Source of the DNA: Watersipora subatra
Lineage: Eukaryota; Bryozoa; Gymnolaemata; Cheilostomatida; Watersiporidae
DNA: 64,000 nucleotides
Direction: 5' to 3'
Assembly (NCBI RefSeq): GCF_963576615.1
Contig: NC_088708.1
Location: 4,774,001-4,838,000, forward strand
Position 1 is the first letter of the stretch. Each line of letters begins with the position of its first letter. This document shows, piece after piece, positions 46,534 to 59,300 of this stretch. The notes under the pieces were generated by a model. That model searched no databases, was not told where the DNA came from, and saw nothing but the letters and a program-made list of their open reading frames with translations. Position numbers and translations under genes: made by a program.

Positions 46534-49500
46534 AATACGACACCTTGATTTTCGTCCAAGCTGTTGCAATTGATTGGCTTTCAAATCACAAAAAAGGTGA
46601 TTTAGAACGTCTCTGGCCTGCACACAAATCTATTTATAAAACTAATATCTCATGTATCTATCCTACACGATGGGTCTATGTATCAAATGGCTGTTAAACT
46701 TTCACATTTAATATTGGTCAGTTGGTGTGCAGAGCAAGCTCAATTATCAACAACTTAATTTGACGTTAGTGCTGACCCTAAAAACTTTGATTATGTGTAT
46801 TTGCATGATAAGGAATTTTGGCATGTTGAAATTTATTTTCTCAACATTAATTAAAAATCACAGTAAAATGTCCCAAATGTATGAGTAAATTTAAAGCACA
46901 AGTAAAGGAAATTATGGAAAGTCATTCCAGGGTTTACACTTTTCCTTGTTTGAGTTTGTTGAGCATTTGAAACCAATGCTCAACAACTCTTAACACTCTC
47001 TCTATATTTATCTTTTTCACGAACTATAAACATGTGTTAGGTTTTTGTTAAATGAAAGCAATAGAGTTGAAATATACAAAGTTTTAATTGCATATTTAAT
47101 CTGCTTGCAAATTCTGAATAAAAATGATACACACTATTGAGTTACTCAGTTTTAGTGATTTTCAGTACGGCAGTCTTAAATGAAACATAACATTCTATTG
47201 TTTGGCTGTAACTTTAACTGAATTTATCTCAAATTTTGTGAGCTACCATTGAAATACATTATTTTTACAGTGTTTATGTTCATGATAAATCAGCATATTA
47301 CGTCTCAAAGATTTTCTGCTCAAGGCTACAGTCATGGCTACCTTACAGCCTCGATGCCGCACCCACATGACATGTAGGTGCGGCACGACATAGCAGGCGA
47401 CATGACATAACATCCCATACAATGTATAAGATGTTTTAATTTACAATGTATACATACTAAAATATATTTGTATATATATTTATGTTCTGGTAGTATAATC
47501 TTGTACTGTGAAGTCAAATCACACATATATAATAATTAAGGTTGTGACCATTACAAAAACTATTACAGTAGATTGATAAGTCCTTATAGATGACAAGATG
47601 TAAAATAAGTTGCAATAACATTGAAGCAATGCAGTAGTGAGCATTTCACAACCATGCAGTGTATATGCATTGAGTACTTTTACTATCACAGCATACATGG
47701 AGTACAGCTGCTGCTATTTCCTTATGTTCAGTAAGTATTATTGATGCAATGGAGAATCGCCTACTGCAAATTGTGCAGCTGTAGATGCAATAAGATTGTT
47801 GCTAGTACACATTGACTCAACATTATTTTAATGAGCCACAACCCTAATAATCGTATTAACTAGCAACTACCAAAATCAGAAGATATGGCAGTACTATAAC
47901 TGCAATCGGTTTGTTTGTACTTAGAGTTGTGCTCTCTTAAAAAATAACATTTCCGCGAAAGTGTTTGATTATTTCGACCGATAGTCTTAGATTTCGACAA
48001 ATAGTCTAAGAATTCGGCAAATAGTCTTAAATTTCGACTAAAAGTCTACGAATTCGACAAATAGCCTGTCGGCAACAACGGTTTCGACCAATAGATTTTC
48101 GACTAAATCTCTATTTCCCAATATTAATACTCCCATAATAGAAAAGCCCGTACTGTAGTTACTTTCTAGGAGGCCAGTCTAAATAATAGCGAATGACACC
48201 ACTCGAATAGCCTGTTTTCGATGGAGAAAGATTATCCCATTCTTTCTATATTAACTAACCATTTATCTGTATCTATTATAGATATATATATTTTTCAAGA
48301 ATTATTGCGCGTCTCCCGTATAATCGATTAAGATATATTCTACGGAAAAATCTTATATGTTACACTAAATTAAAGGTTGTCAGTTTGCTTTGAAGCTTCC
48401 GAAGGTGATTAATACGAAAATAATAAATTTTAATAGTAGCTTTTCTCGTACCATTTTGTCTGCAAACCTTTAACAACTTTGTTGAAAATCACTTAGTAAA
48501 GCAAACATATCTTTCGTTTACTGGTGTAAATTCTTTTAAATAGAATGGTTATGATTGTTGTATTATCAAAACGAGCCAGATACAACTAGACAATTATACT
48601 ACACATGTTTGCTTAACTAATTATCAGCGAAGACAGGCGCTAATAGTACAACCTACATTAGCCGAAGTAATTTATTTCATGACATGTATATGCATTAATC
48701 GCACAGACCACAAGTTTATAAATATTCAACTATGATTAATAAAGTAATGTTGGTGCGATTTGATGCTTTTGGTCTACAATAGTATTAGCGAGCTCACATT
48801 GAATAATGTTTTCTTTGCTTGTTTAACAACAAATATCACTCGGTGAGGTGGTTGTTTGGGGAAGATGGATTAATCTCAGATGTTTGAAGAAGATATAATT
48901 GGCTTTAGATATGGCTGAATAGGTGTTATTTAATGTGAGAAGTATGCTGGGCATGTGGGTGGCAAAATGAAATTTGTAGTGGGCTGCTGTATCTAGTGCG
49001 TTAGACATGAATGTACATGTGTGCAAGTAAGTTGTCTAAGTGGGTGGACATGTTTAAGTGCTTTAGATTCATTCCACATTTCTACGTGATTGCTATCATT
49101 TCTGAAAAAGATGGAGATGGCATCAAATTTGTAGAATTAAAAAACTTATTGTTAGGCCTATACTGCTACAGCAATACTTACCTTTTTTCTAGATGTTTTA
49201 GCACTATGGTTTACCTTTTCTATGTGTCTCAAACACTATTGTGAATAATTAATTGATTTGTTCAAGAACTGTTTTCATGGGCTGCTCATCATTCCTACAT
49301 TGGTACTAAATCTTTATAGGATTGTTAACAATTGCTTAAGCCTATTGCAATAAACTATATAGGCCTACTACTACTTCAGTTTTAAACAAAATACTGTGAA
49401 AGATGCAACAGGTTTACCAAAACTATATCCAAAGTATATGTTGCAGACCATGTAACTTTTTCATTTTAGAACAAAATGATGTATCTAAATAAAGCTCCAT

Positions 49501-50344
49501 ATTGCAGATTTTCTAAATATAGTCACATTTTACACAAGAACGCAATAAATCAGTTGTTTATAGTAATTCGTTACCAACTGAAATAGTGATTTCTGTCTTA
49601 ACATTTAAGCTGTTCGATTTGCTATTCAGCATAAGATAGATTATCAATTGTCACTTGAAAGTATCTACATGTAGGTCTGATGATAAACCTAGTTGTTAAA
49701 TTAACCTGATTTTTACTGAACATTGTTCGCATGGTTGAGGTGCTTTTGTGTAACTGCCCAGTTTCAGCGCTAATCATGACAACAGGCTCAGCAAAAACAT
49801 TCACATAGATGAAGGTTGTGATGATGAGTGGTTTTTCAAAACTAATATTTTTTAGTTTGGAACCAACACTTACCTTTACATTGTATAGATGGTGAATGAG
49901 ATCTTGTTCAATATACCCAACTGTAATCTTAATGACAGATAAATTTTATTTGGTTTACTGCATTCGTAATCTGTTGAGTGTTTGTGGGCTATGGAATAAA
50001 GAAAAAAATTAAATTCCAAGATAATTCGTCACTGTTGATAGGAATATTTTGAATATTTACAATGTTTAAATTCATTTAAATTTGTGTAAGCAATATAAAA
50101 CTCTGTTCACAAAGATGCCATTAATGTTGGCAATGATCAAACAGGATCGAAATATGTGACCGTGCCAAATGTTCCGAACATGACTGGCACACATGCCTTA
50201 ATGGCCACAGTCGTTCTGTTGGCATTTAGTCAGCATGGCATTCAAACCATATTTTATATGTATCAGGCTTTAGTTGAACTTTTATTCAAATATAAGAGTG
50301 CAGCTGGTGTTTTTATATTTCTCTAATAGGCATTTCTAGGTAGG
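46534..50344. other. Region upstream of SAP30BP
   Basis: No supported gene. Contains a hairpin at about 47357-47393 (tgccgcacc ... ggtgcggca) and a degenerate repeat of about 20 bp at 47963-48110 (atttcgacaaatagtcttag). The SAP30BP promoter and any 5' UTR exon should be here; polypyrimidine then taatag precedes the ATG exon near 50329. Confidence 0.45.
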
Positions 50345-53300
50345 ATGACCTCTGACAGTTCATCACAGAAAATTCTTGGATCTCTTGCTGGCTATGCTAT
50401 GAGTGAATCTGATGAAGAAGCAGGCGATCTGCATAAACTCTCTGGCACCATATCGGGCTCAGATGATGAGGGCTCCTCACACAGTCCTGCACCCAGTCGA
50501 CCCAGTCGTACTTATTCTCCAGTTATTAAAGATGACCAGTCTATTGAAAAAAGGAAGACTCCAGGTACTCTATCATACCATTCTATAGAAGTCAGTCGTT
50601 GCCCTTAAACAGTTTTGTGTTTCTATACTGTAGCCATTGAGCTTGCCTTGACCTCTGCCTGTGTCTAGCAGAGTCACCTGTTAGAATCAGCAGCTTTATA
50701 ATTTTCAGTGAACCGACATTAAGAGAGAAATTTAGAGACTCTTGCAAGCTTAGGATAATCTGAATGTAAAAGGCTGAAGAGCCAAAAATTTGTTATAACC
50801 TTAAAACTAGCACAGGAAGAGTTAAACAATATTTGTGGTGATTCATGGAGAAATATCTGAAACATTAAAAATCCATACTAGTGTTAAAATGCTAATGTTT
50901 GGCTTTACAAAGAGAAGGCAAGAATTCATGTTCCTTCACACCAAAGCCTCAATTTCTAACCAATATGTCTATAACAGTCCTATAAGACAATAAATAAAAA
51001 CGAAGAAAGATAGAGGAAGTTTAAAAAAAATCTAGATTGCATAAATCGATAAATGCAAAAAGGGGAGTGTTGTGAGCTTTTAGTAGCAAAATAGAGACAA
51101 TTCATTTTGAAGGTTCCACAGCCTTTTCTCGGCATATATTTTTCCCATTTTTTTTACATTATTTGTTACCTACGTTGGTGGTGTTTTCCTTGTTTACACA
51201 TTTCATTCAGGAGTGTAGCGTGAAAAACCATCAATCACTTTCCAGTGAGGATTTCCTTAAAGGTTGACTTGCAACAAAATTCATATTACAGTTATTTGAT
51301 ATTAACAGATTCACCATGTCTTACTCTGCTGTGTTGTAGATGCCAAATATGTGGAAATGTGATTACAAGCTCTTAAAAGCTCAAAAACGAACAGTTAATC
51401 GCAGCCATCACAAAAAAACGCCATAGATTGGATTCTCTTTCCAAAACGGCTCAAATGGGACGTAGTTGTTACAAGATGGCTTCTGTTTACACGTTCATGC
51501 AACCTCATTCGTCGAAATATTTTCACAAATATACTTCACGCATTCAATAAAACCATGTCCTCTATTGTTCTTACGCGTCTGTTTTATCGTCATTGTAATG
51601 CTGTCACTTTTAGCACTGATATCTTCTAACTTACCGTAAATATTCGTTTAATTTTTTAACCTTAGCTCGAAGGAGTACATATCATTGTCTGATAATCATG
51701 ACGAACCTGTTGGTCACCTGTGATAATTGAAGAGTGCTGCAGAAATTATTTGCGAAGTATTGGGTCACATGATCAGATTATGACTTGACGATTGGATCAA
51801 GCCGAAACAAAACTGTAAAGTAGCGAGCATCTATATTTGTTACGGGGTCTTCGGTAAAACCCGAAGTGTTTGTCATAAACTAGTGCTACTTTAAGTTTTA
51901 TATTGAGCTTTTTGTTGGCCTTTCAATTCGCGTGAGAACATCACGGGACAAGACAATAACCAACTGTAATGACTACGTCAGAGAAATAAACAGATTCCAA
52001 TCTACGGCGGCTTTTCGTTTTTGAGCTTTTAAGAGCTTGTAATCACATTTCCACATATTTGGCACCTACAACACAGCAGAGTAAAACATAGTGAATCTTT
52101 TGATACCAAATAACTGTAATGTGAATTTTGTTGCAAGTCAACCTTCAAGCTCAAAACAATTCTGTTAAAAAAATTTTAAAACAGATTTAAACAAAAGTTT
52201 AAATGAATTCCAGTAATCAGATTTAAAAGAGTCATAGGAAAATTAAGAAACCAAATTGGATTAAGTGGTTTCCTTGAAACCTACGGTGATTCGGTCATAT
52301 CGGAATTATGGGTTCAATATATTCTACTAGGTACGCATCTTTGATCGGTTGACAATTTTTTTTATTACTTCTTTTGAACTCAGTTTAGCTAAGTTATTTC
52401 TGTAACTAGTAGAAACTTAAATAATTGTCAAAGCCTGTGTTTGGTACATTGCAGTATCAAGTCTAGGCCTTGTGTCTTATGGGGGTCAGGATGATGATGA
52501 CGAGGAAGAGGAGAGTGATAGAGAGCCAAAGGAATCAGAGAGCGAAGAAGATGAGATAAAATCTGCCTCTTCTGCTGAACTGCAGGTCTGATAACAGTTA
52601 TTTGGCGTAGTTAACATAATAACACCTCGACTTGCAGCCACCTCAAACTATGAACGTTACGGTAAAATTTTAGTAAATATTTGTCTTGTCATACAAAGTA
52701 TAGTACACGCTCCATTAATTTATACCTCCTATGACTTCATTTCCATCTAACGTAAAGAGTTTGTGTAAAGTTTTTGCTTCGTACAATGTAAAAAGTTTCA
52801 TATAATCTCAAATTAGATTTGAATAACGCGCATCACGTGGTTTGCCTTAAAATATCGCTTTCCTTCTTGTCGCTCTTGAGAGAGCAAACGATGTCCGGTT
52901 ATGACTATTATATATACCAGTACTCTGGCAGTCTAGTCTGCTAGTCTAGTCGATAAAGTACAGATAATAAGTACAGTAGCTGCACAATTATTCAGTGTAG
53001 ATGTTAGAGTGTCGGTCTACAGATCTGAATGTCACGAGTTGGAGTAACGTCGAAAACTATTTTTTATCATAACCGTAAAACTGTTTGAAGGATAGACAGA
53101 CGGCGAGATAGACACTGTTCTTAGTGTAGGAAAGTTATACTTTTGTATTAGTTTATTTTAGACATATAAAACATTTTTATTGTTTTCATTTTTCAAACTC
53201 GACTTTGCTGTCTTGAATAAAAGAAAACCTTGAGGTAAATTGACATCGAAGGTGTGCTTTCTCCTTAATTCATTGTAAAATTACCGCAATCATGGACTAC

Positions 53301-56300
53301 GAATTAAGTGAAAGTGATGAAAAAAGGAAAAAAGTTGTCGATACAAACCATAGAGTTATCTCCCCCTAGAGTGATAACTGCGCCTTCAACAACACGAGCG
53401 TTTCCGGTGCCAACAAGGAGCGTTTAGGCCACGCCTCTTTTTTGTGCTAGTCAGTCGTAGTGATTGACAGAACGATAACATCAGCCATGAGAATGATCAT
53501 GAATTTCCACAGTTAAGATAGTAATTATTGCTCATATTAAAGAAATAATGATTATAGTTTATTACTCTAATATATGCTTACTATTTAAAGCAATTCAATA
53601 CCTACATGCCTTGCAAAGGCACTGAATAGATAGTGTTAAGTAAGTGAGTTAATGCAGTCAGTTACTCCAATGATATACAGCCCACCACACATGGGGGTTG
53701 TATATCATTGGTTATTCATAGATAAGATAGATAGTCATACTGGGGTTGTAATACATTGGTGTGATGGGAAGCTAATCGACTGCCATCAACTGAAAGTATT
53801 GACATTGTATGGTGATAGAGTGATTCTGACTGATTCATTGACACCACAGTTCACAAACAGCCCTTGCATGTAATATTAGATTTCAATACATATCAATCAA
53901 ATACATAGACTAGCTTGAAACAAGCAAAGATGTCCACTAACTAGTGGACATCTTTGCTTGATGTAAACAAGCAAAAAGTTTGAAAGTTAGAGTGGCAAAT
54001 GTTGTTATATGTTAGATAAAAATAAATTATACTTAGTTGTACTAAATTATAATTATTTAAAAATAACATAGAATTTTTTTACTACCTTATTTATTAAATA
54101 ATTTTTTATTGTAATCTTAGCTAAACAGATTATATCTAGCCATTACTTGCTAATTATTTCACATTTACATTTAAACACATTTGGAGTTTCATTTTTCTTC
54201 CTAATTCATTTTAACAAAAAACTTATTTCATCATATGAAATTTAAAAATTGTAGTTGTTTGAAAAAGCTTGAAAACATCTAGTTGTTTTTATTTTCTGTC
54301 TTCTCTTTATTTATTTTAATTACACAAAACACTTCTCATAATATGTAGTTTGAAAGTTAAAGTGGCAAATGTTGTTATATGCTAAATAAAAATAAATTAT
54401 TCTTAATTATACTAAATTATATAAAAATAAAATAGACTTTTTAATTACCTTATTTATTAAATAATTTTTCATTGTAATCATAGCTAAACAGATTATATTT
54501 AGCCATTACTTGCTAATTATTTTACATTTAAACCCATTTACAGTTTTATTTTTTTCCTAATTTATTTCAGCAAAACCCTTCTTTCATGATATGAAATTTA
54601 AAAGTTGTAGTTGTTTGAAAAAACTTGAAAACCTTTACAGTTGTTTTCTTTTTCTTCTTAATTCCTCTTAATTTCCATTTCCATAATTTATTTCCATAAT
54701 TCATTTCCATATTATTTCTATTTCCATAACATTTTCCTAATTCATTTCCATATTAATTCCATTTCCATATTAATTCCATTTACATAATTCATTTCCATAT
54801 TATTTCCATTTTCATAACATTTCCCTACTTCATTTCCATATTAATTCCATTTTCATAACATTTCCCTACTTCATTTCCATATTATTTCCATAACATTTCC
54901 CTAATTCATTTCCATATTAATTCCATTCCCATATTAATTCCATTTCCATAACATTTCCATAATTCATTTTCATATTATTTCCATTTTCATAACATTTCCA
55001 TAATTCATTTCCATATTATTTCCATTTCCATAAAATTTCCATAATTCATTTCGATATTAATTCCATTTTCATAACATTTCCATAATTCATTTCCATATTA
55101 TTTCCATTTCCATAAAATTTCCATAATTCATTCCTATATTAATTCCATTTCCATAACATTTCCCTAATTCATTTCTATATTATTTCCATTTCCATAGCAT
55201 TTCAATAATTCATTTCCATATAATTTCCATACCATTTCCATATTTCTAAAATAAAATTTCCATATCCATTTCCCTAAAATTATGGAAATATTTATGTTTA
55301 TGGAAATGGATATGGAAAAGTAAACATTTCCATAATATGTTTAGCGATCCCTGGTAGGTATTGAATTGCTTTAAATAATAAGCATATATTAGAGTAATAA
55401 ACTATAATCATCATTTCTTTAATATGAGCATTAATTACTATGTTAACTGGAAATTCGGGATCCTTATTTAACCCTTCTCATGGCTGATGTTATTGATCTA
55501 GTCAATCACTACTACTGACTAGCACAAAAAAGGGGCGTGGCCTAAACGCTCCTTGTTGGCACCGGAAGGGCTCGTGTAGTTATCACTCTAGGGGGAGATA
55601 ACTCTATGATACAAACCAATAATACTCCAGTTACATAAATTAAAATACATACAGTCATTAAATTAAAAAGTTGTCTATTATTTTTTCTTTTCAAGGTATC
55701 AAATGGATGAGTTTGGAAAGATCGCGGGACGGAGGCAATTTACACGTATCTCACTGTCCCTAATGTAAAATCCTGAAACGTAAAATGTTTCCAGAATGGA
55801 TTCGTTTACGTTGTGGGAGCATCTACTGTCCTTTCCAACATTCAATGTACAAAGTTTCTCTAAAGTTTTTAGTTTTGTAAATCAGTACATATGTACCCAA
55901 TTCTCCTTCACATAGTTTTGTTCTTCAGAGCTTTTAATCCTTTGGCTGGGTTAAAGCCCCTCAAAAACACCCGAAAGTCACGTAATTTATTGTTGAAAAT
56001 TCAATAAAATCGATATTTCATGAACATGCATAGCTCAAACTGAAATTTATTTCTATGAACAAATTTGTTGTACACAAACATTCATTTACATATCTACTAC
56101 TACAAAAAACTACGACCATGTAAAATTGTCCCTGTATGAAATGCTTGGAAGTATTCCATTTGGTAGAGTCCAACGCTATAACGTGGCCGTGTGAGCTACC
56201 ATAACGATCGTTTTTCTCTTTATATTCCAAGTATATTAGAAGTCCAAAAAGTTTATGTCACTTCTATCATCTGAATTATTTTTATTCTGATCAGACAAAA

Positions 56301-59300
56301 AATCACTAACGATCGCAGGATCAAATAAATTTTTATTTTACCGTTTTGAACATCGAGCCAATGTTGACTGGTTTTTCCAACTTTTATTCTTTTCCAAGGA
56401 GGCGCGATTTCTGTAGCACAAAGCAACGCCTCTCAGATAATCGTGTCATATCGTAATTCATCGACTAATATCATGTTGATGATATTTAAAACTTACTAGC
56501 GTTCGCATCCTATGTTTAACGGTACTGGGCAACAGCTTTATAAATGTCTACCGAAAGCGACATAAGTTTCGTTTCCCCACGCAACCGATAAATGACATTT
56601 TTGTCGTTTCCCCAGCCAAAGGGTTAAATCATACATCCCAAGAAGACAAGTGATTTGGTTGTGTGGTGCAAAAGGAAGAAGGCTATGGTCTTTTTAGAAT
56701 TAAATCAAGAACTTATCGAGTACTATGAGCCGATATCTTTAGATCAAATATTTAAGAGATTTAAAAAGTGTAAGTGATAATAAGCCACCAACTTTAAAAC
56801 TATAGTACCCTACAGGATGAATTTATTCGCAGAGTTATATTCCGCGAAAATTGTCTTTTCATGCATATTCGCGGATGAATTTATTCGTGGCTGAAAACTG
56901 CCATTCTCTAGGAAAAGTTAACTCTATTGCGGCTAGTAATAGATTATCCTACGCATGCGCACACCGCTTCCGGTTTATATTTAGCTTACAGCTGCGAGGC
57001 GATCTTGCTAGTCTACGGTAAACAATTTTTGCTGCGTCCAGAGGTTTTCACGAATATTCATCGCTTTGGAGGCCTTTGATAAGCCAACAACTTGTGGTAA
57101 GTAATGAGTTTTTTACATTTACTAAATTAGTTGAATTTTACTTTGGTTCTTCGGTAAAACGCAATACTTATTTTTTCCATCCCTACCGCTTCATTATTTG
57201 TTTTAGTGTGAGAGAGAGATTTTTCATCATACACCGAAGAACAATGATTGCAAGGGTGGTAGATGTCATTGTTAGAAGATCACCAATCATTCAGAGAGGT
57301 CTGGAAATTGAGGTTGAAGTGACCGCAGCTACTTACGAGAAGAATATATCTGTTTTTAAAAAAGGAACAAAAACGCCTTTACGAGCACAAATCTTTGGCC
57401 AACCGGCAGAACTTTGCAATAGTAAGCCACGAGGAGAGTTTTGATGATAACTTCCTTACCATTCATGTAGTAGCGGTAGAATCGCCTTCAACACCTACCC
57501 AAGACAGTGACAGAGCTGCTATTACCAAAATAACTAGTCAGAAAGCACCATTACACGCTAGTATTCACATATCAAGAGTACCAGTTTAATTTTATTGCTA
57601 GACAACCGCCATATGGACTAAACTGTTTATATTTACTCCATTCATCGTTTGTAAAATTTTATTTGTATTTGAAATATTTTATTTGTACACTCAAGTTTGT
57701 AATAAATTATAAAACATCTATACATGAAATAAAATATATAATTTAATCATGTTAGCTACAGCGATATCAAGGAGTTGTTGTCGATGAAGGGGTCTAGGTT
57801 GACTGGTCGCCTCTCTGCCAATATTCCTGTCTTGATGAATATTACTACTTGTCTCTAGTTTTCGTAATCGGACTAGGTTGTTTCATTCTCAATCTGCAGT
57901 AAACACAAAAAAGAAAAAATATTAACGAGTGTTGAGGAAGTACAAAAACAATAGCTGAAGTATTTTATGAAAGCGATCAGTTTTTAAACAAAAGAATTAA
58001 CTAATGCAGTTGATTATGGAAAACCGTATCTGCACTGCAAGTCAACTACATACCATAATGTCCAGATCAGAATCATGATCGTCCTTGACTTCGGTATTAG
58101 AGATTGATGGAGTTGATTCTAATGTAAAAAGACTAGGAGAGCTTTTTTGCTATGCTGAAGCCATGCCGAATAACTTGTAAAAACTTGAATAATTTTGTAA
58201 AGTTTGACGCAATGGGAATAAAGCTCGAAGCCTGGCGATGATTTTAAAGAAGTTTTGGAACTCGGCTACGTTTAGTACTGCCTTGCGACTATTTCCGCGA
58301 TGACGCCATTCTGCATATCTTGTGACAACCTCGAATAATTTTGCAAATAAATGTGATTCATTGCCAATGGTGTTAGCTCAAAGCTCAGGCAATGATTTTA
58401 AAAATGTTTTGGAACTCAATTACGTTTAGTATTTACATTAAAAACTAGGCTAGCGACTAGTTTTCAATCTGATGCAGTAGTTATTCTCTCTTGTGATTAA
58501 AAATAGAACTAATTATTCACTGAATTTAATAATTCGAGGGATTGACTGTTCGCGAAATCGCGAATTTTTATGACCAACGAATATTTTCATCCTGTAGGGT
58601 AAATAGAGAGGCTGGTCATGATGAGTAAAAATATAATGTAAAAATTTTGCAATATGGAATTATATAGGCCTACATATGGATATAAGTTACGTTAATTTAA
58701 AGTTGACATAGTATAAGTCAGACTAACTTCCCATCTCTATCACCTCTACCTAGGCACTGTCTGTTTAACCGGTGTTCATAACATAATACCAAATTGCAAT
58801 ACAAAGCTTTCTTATTGTTTGGTTAGTTTATCACATATAATTTTGTATTTTACATCCAATTTTTGCATACATGAAGTTTTATGTAATTAATTTGTTTTAA
58901 TGCTATAAGGAACTAACAGAAGTATTTATCATTATATTTTGACACTGTAGAAAGCATTAAACACAATATAATGTATTTTTATTAAAATATTTGCTCCAAC
59001 GCATGATGATTTTGACTTGAGGATCAAATACTAAAACAAATTAGTAATTACCCTTGTATGTTGAGGTATTGTAATTACCCTTGTATGTTGAGGTATTGTA
59101 ATTACCCTTGCATGTTGAGGTATTGTAATTAGCCTTGTATGTTGAGGTATTGTAATTACCCTTGTATGTTAAGGTATTGTAATTACCCTTGTATAGTGAG
59201 GTATTGCAATTAGCCTTGTATGTTGAGGTATTGTAATTACCCTTGTATGTTGAGGTATTGTAATTACCCTTGTATGTTGAGGTATTGTAATTACCCTTGT

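Larger units (their letters stand above)
53350..55607. mobile_element. 2.26-kb long-TIR element with 10-bp target duplication (Mutator-like)
   Basis: Ends ATAGAGTTATCTCCCCCTAG in inverted orientation; the inverted repeats extend about 250 bp on each side (53350-53611 against 55361-55607). GATACAAACC flanks both sides (53340-53349 and 55608-55617). The unfilled target is seen in the related sequence near 40760-40775. The interior holds a small open frame (53652-53873, unrecognised), a 19-bp hairpin, a 320-bp tandem duplication and a catttccata-type array. Long TIRs plus a 9-11 bp duplication suggest a Mutator-like non-autonomous element; the class is inferred. Confidence 0.78.
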
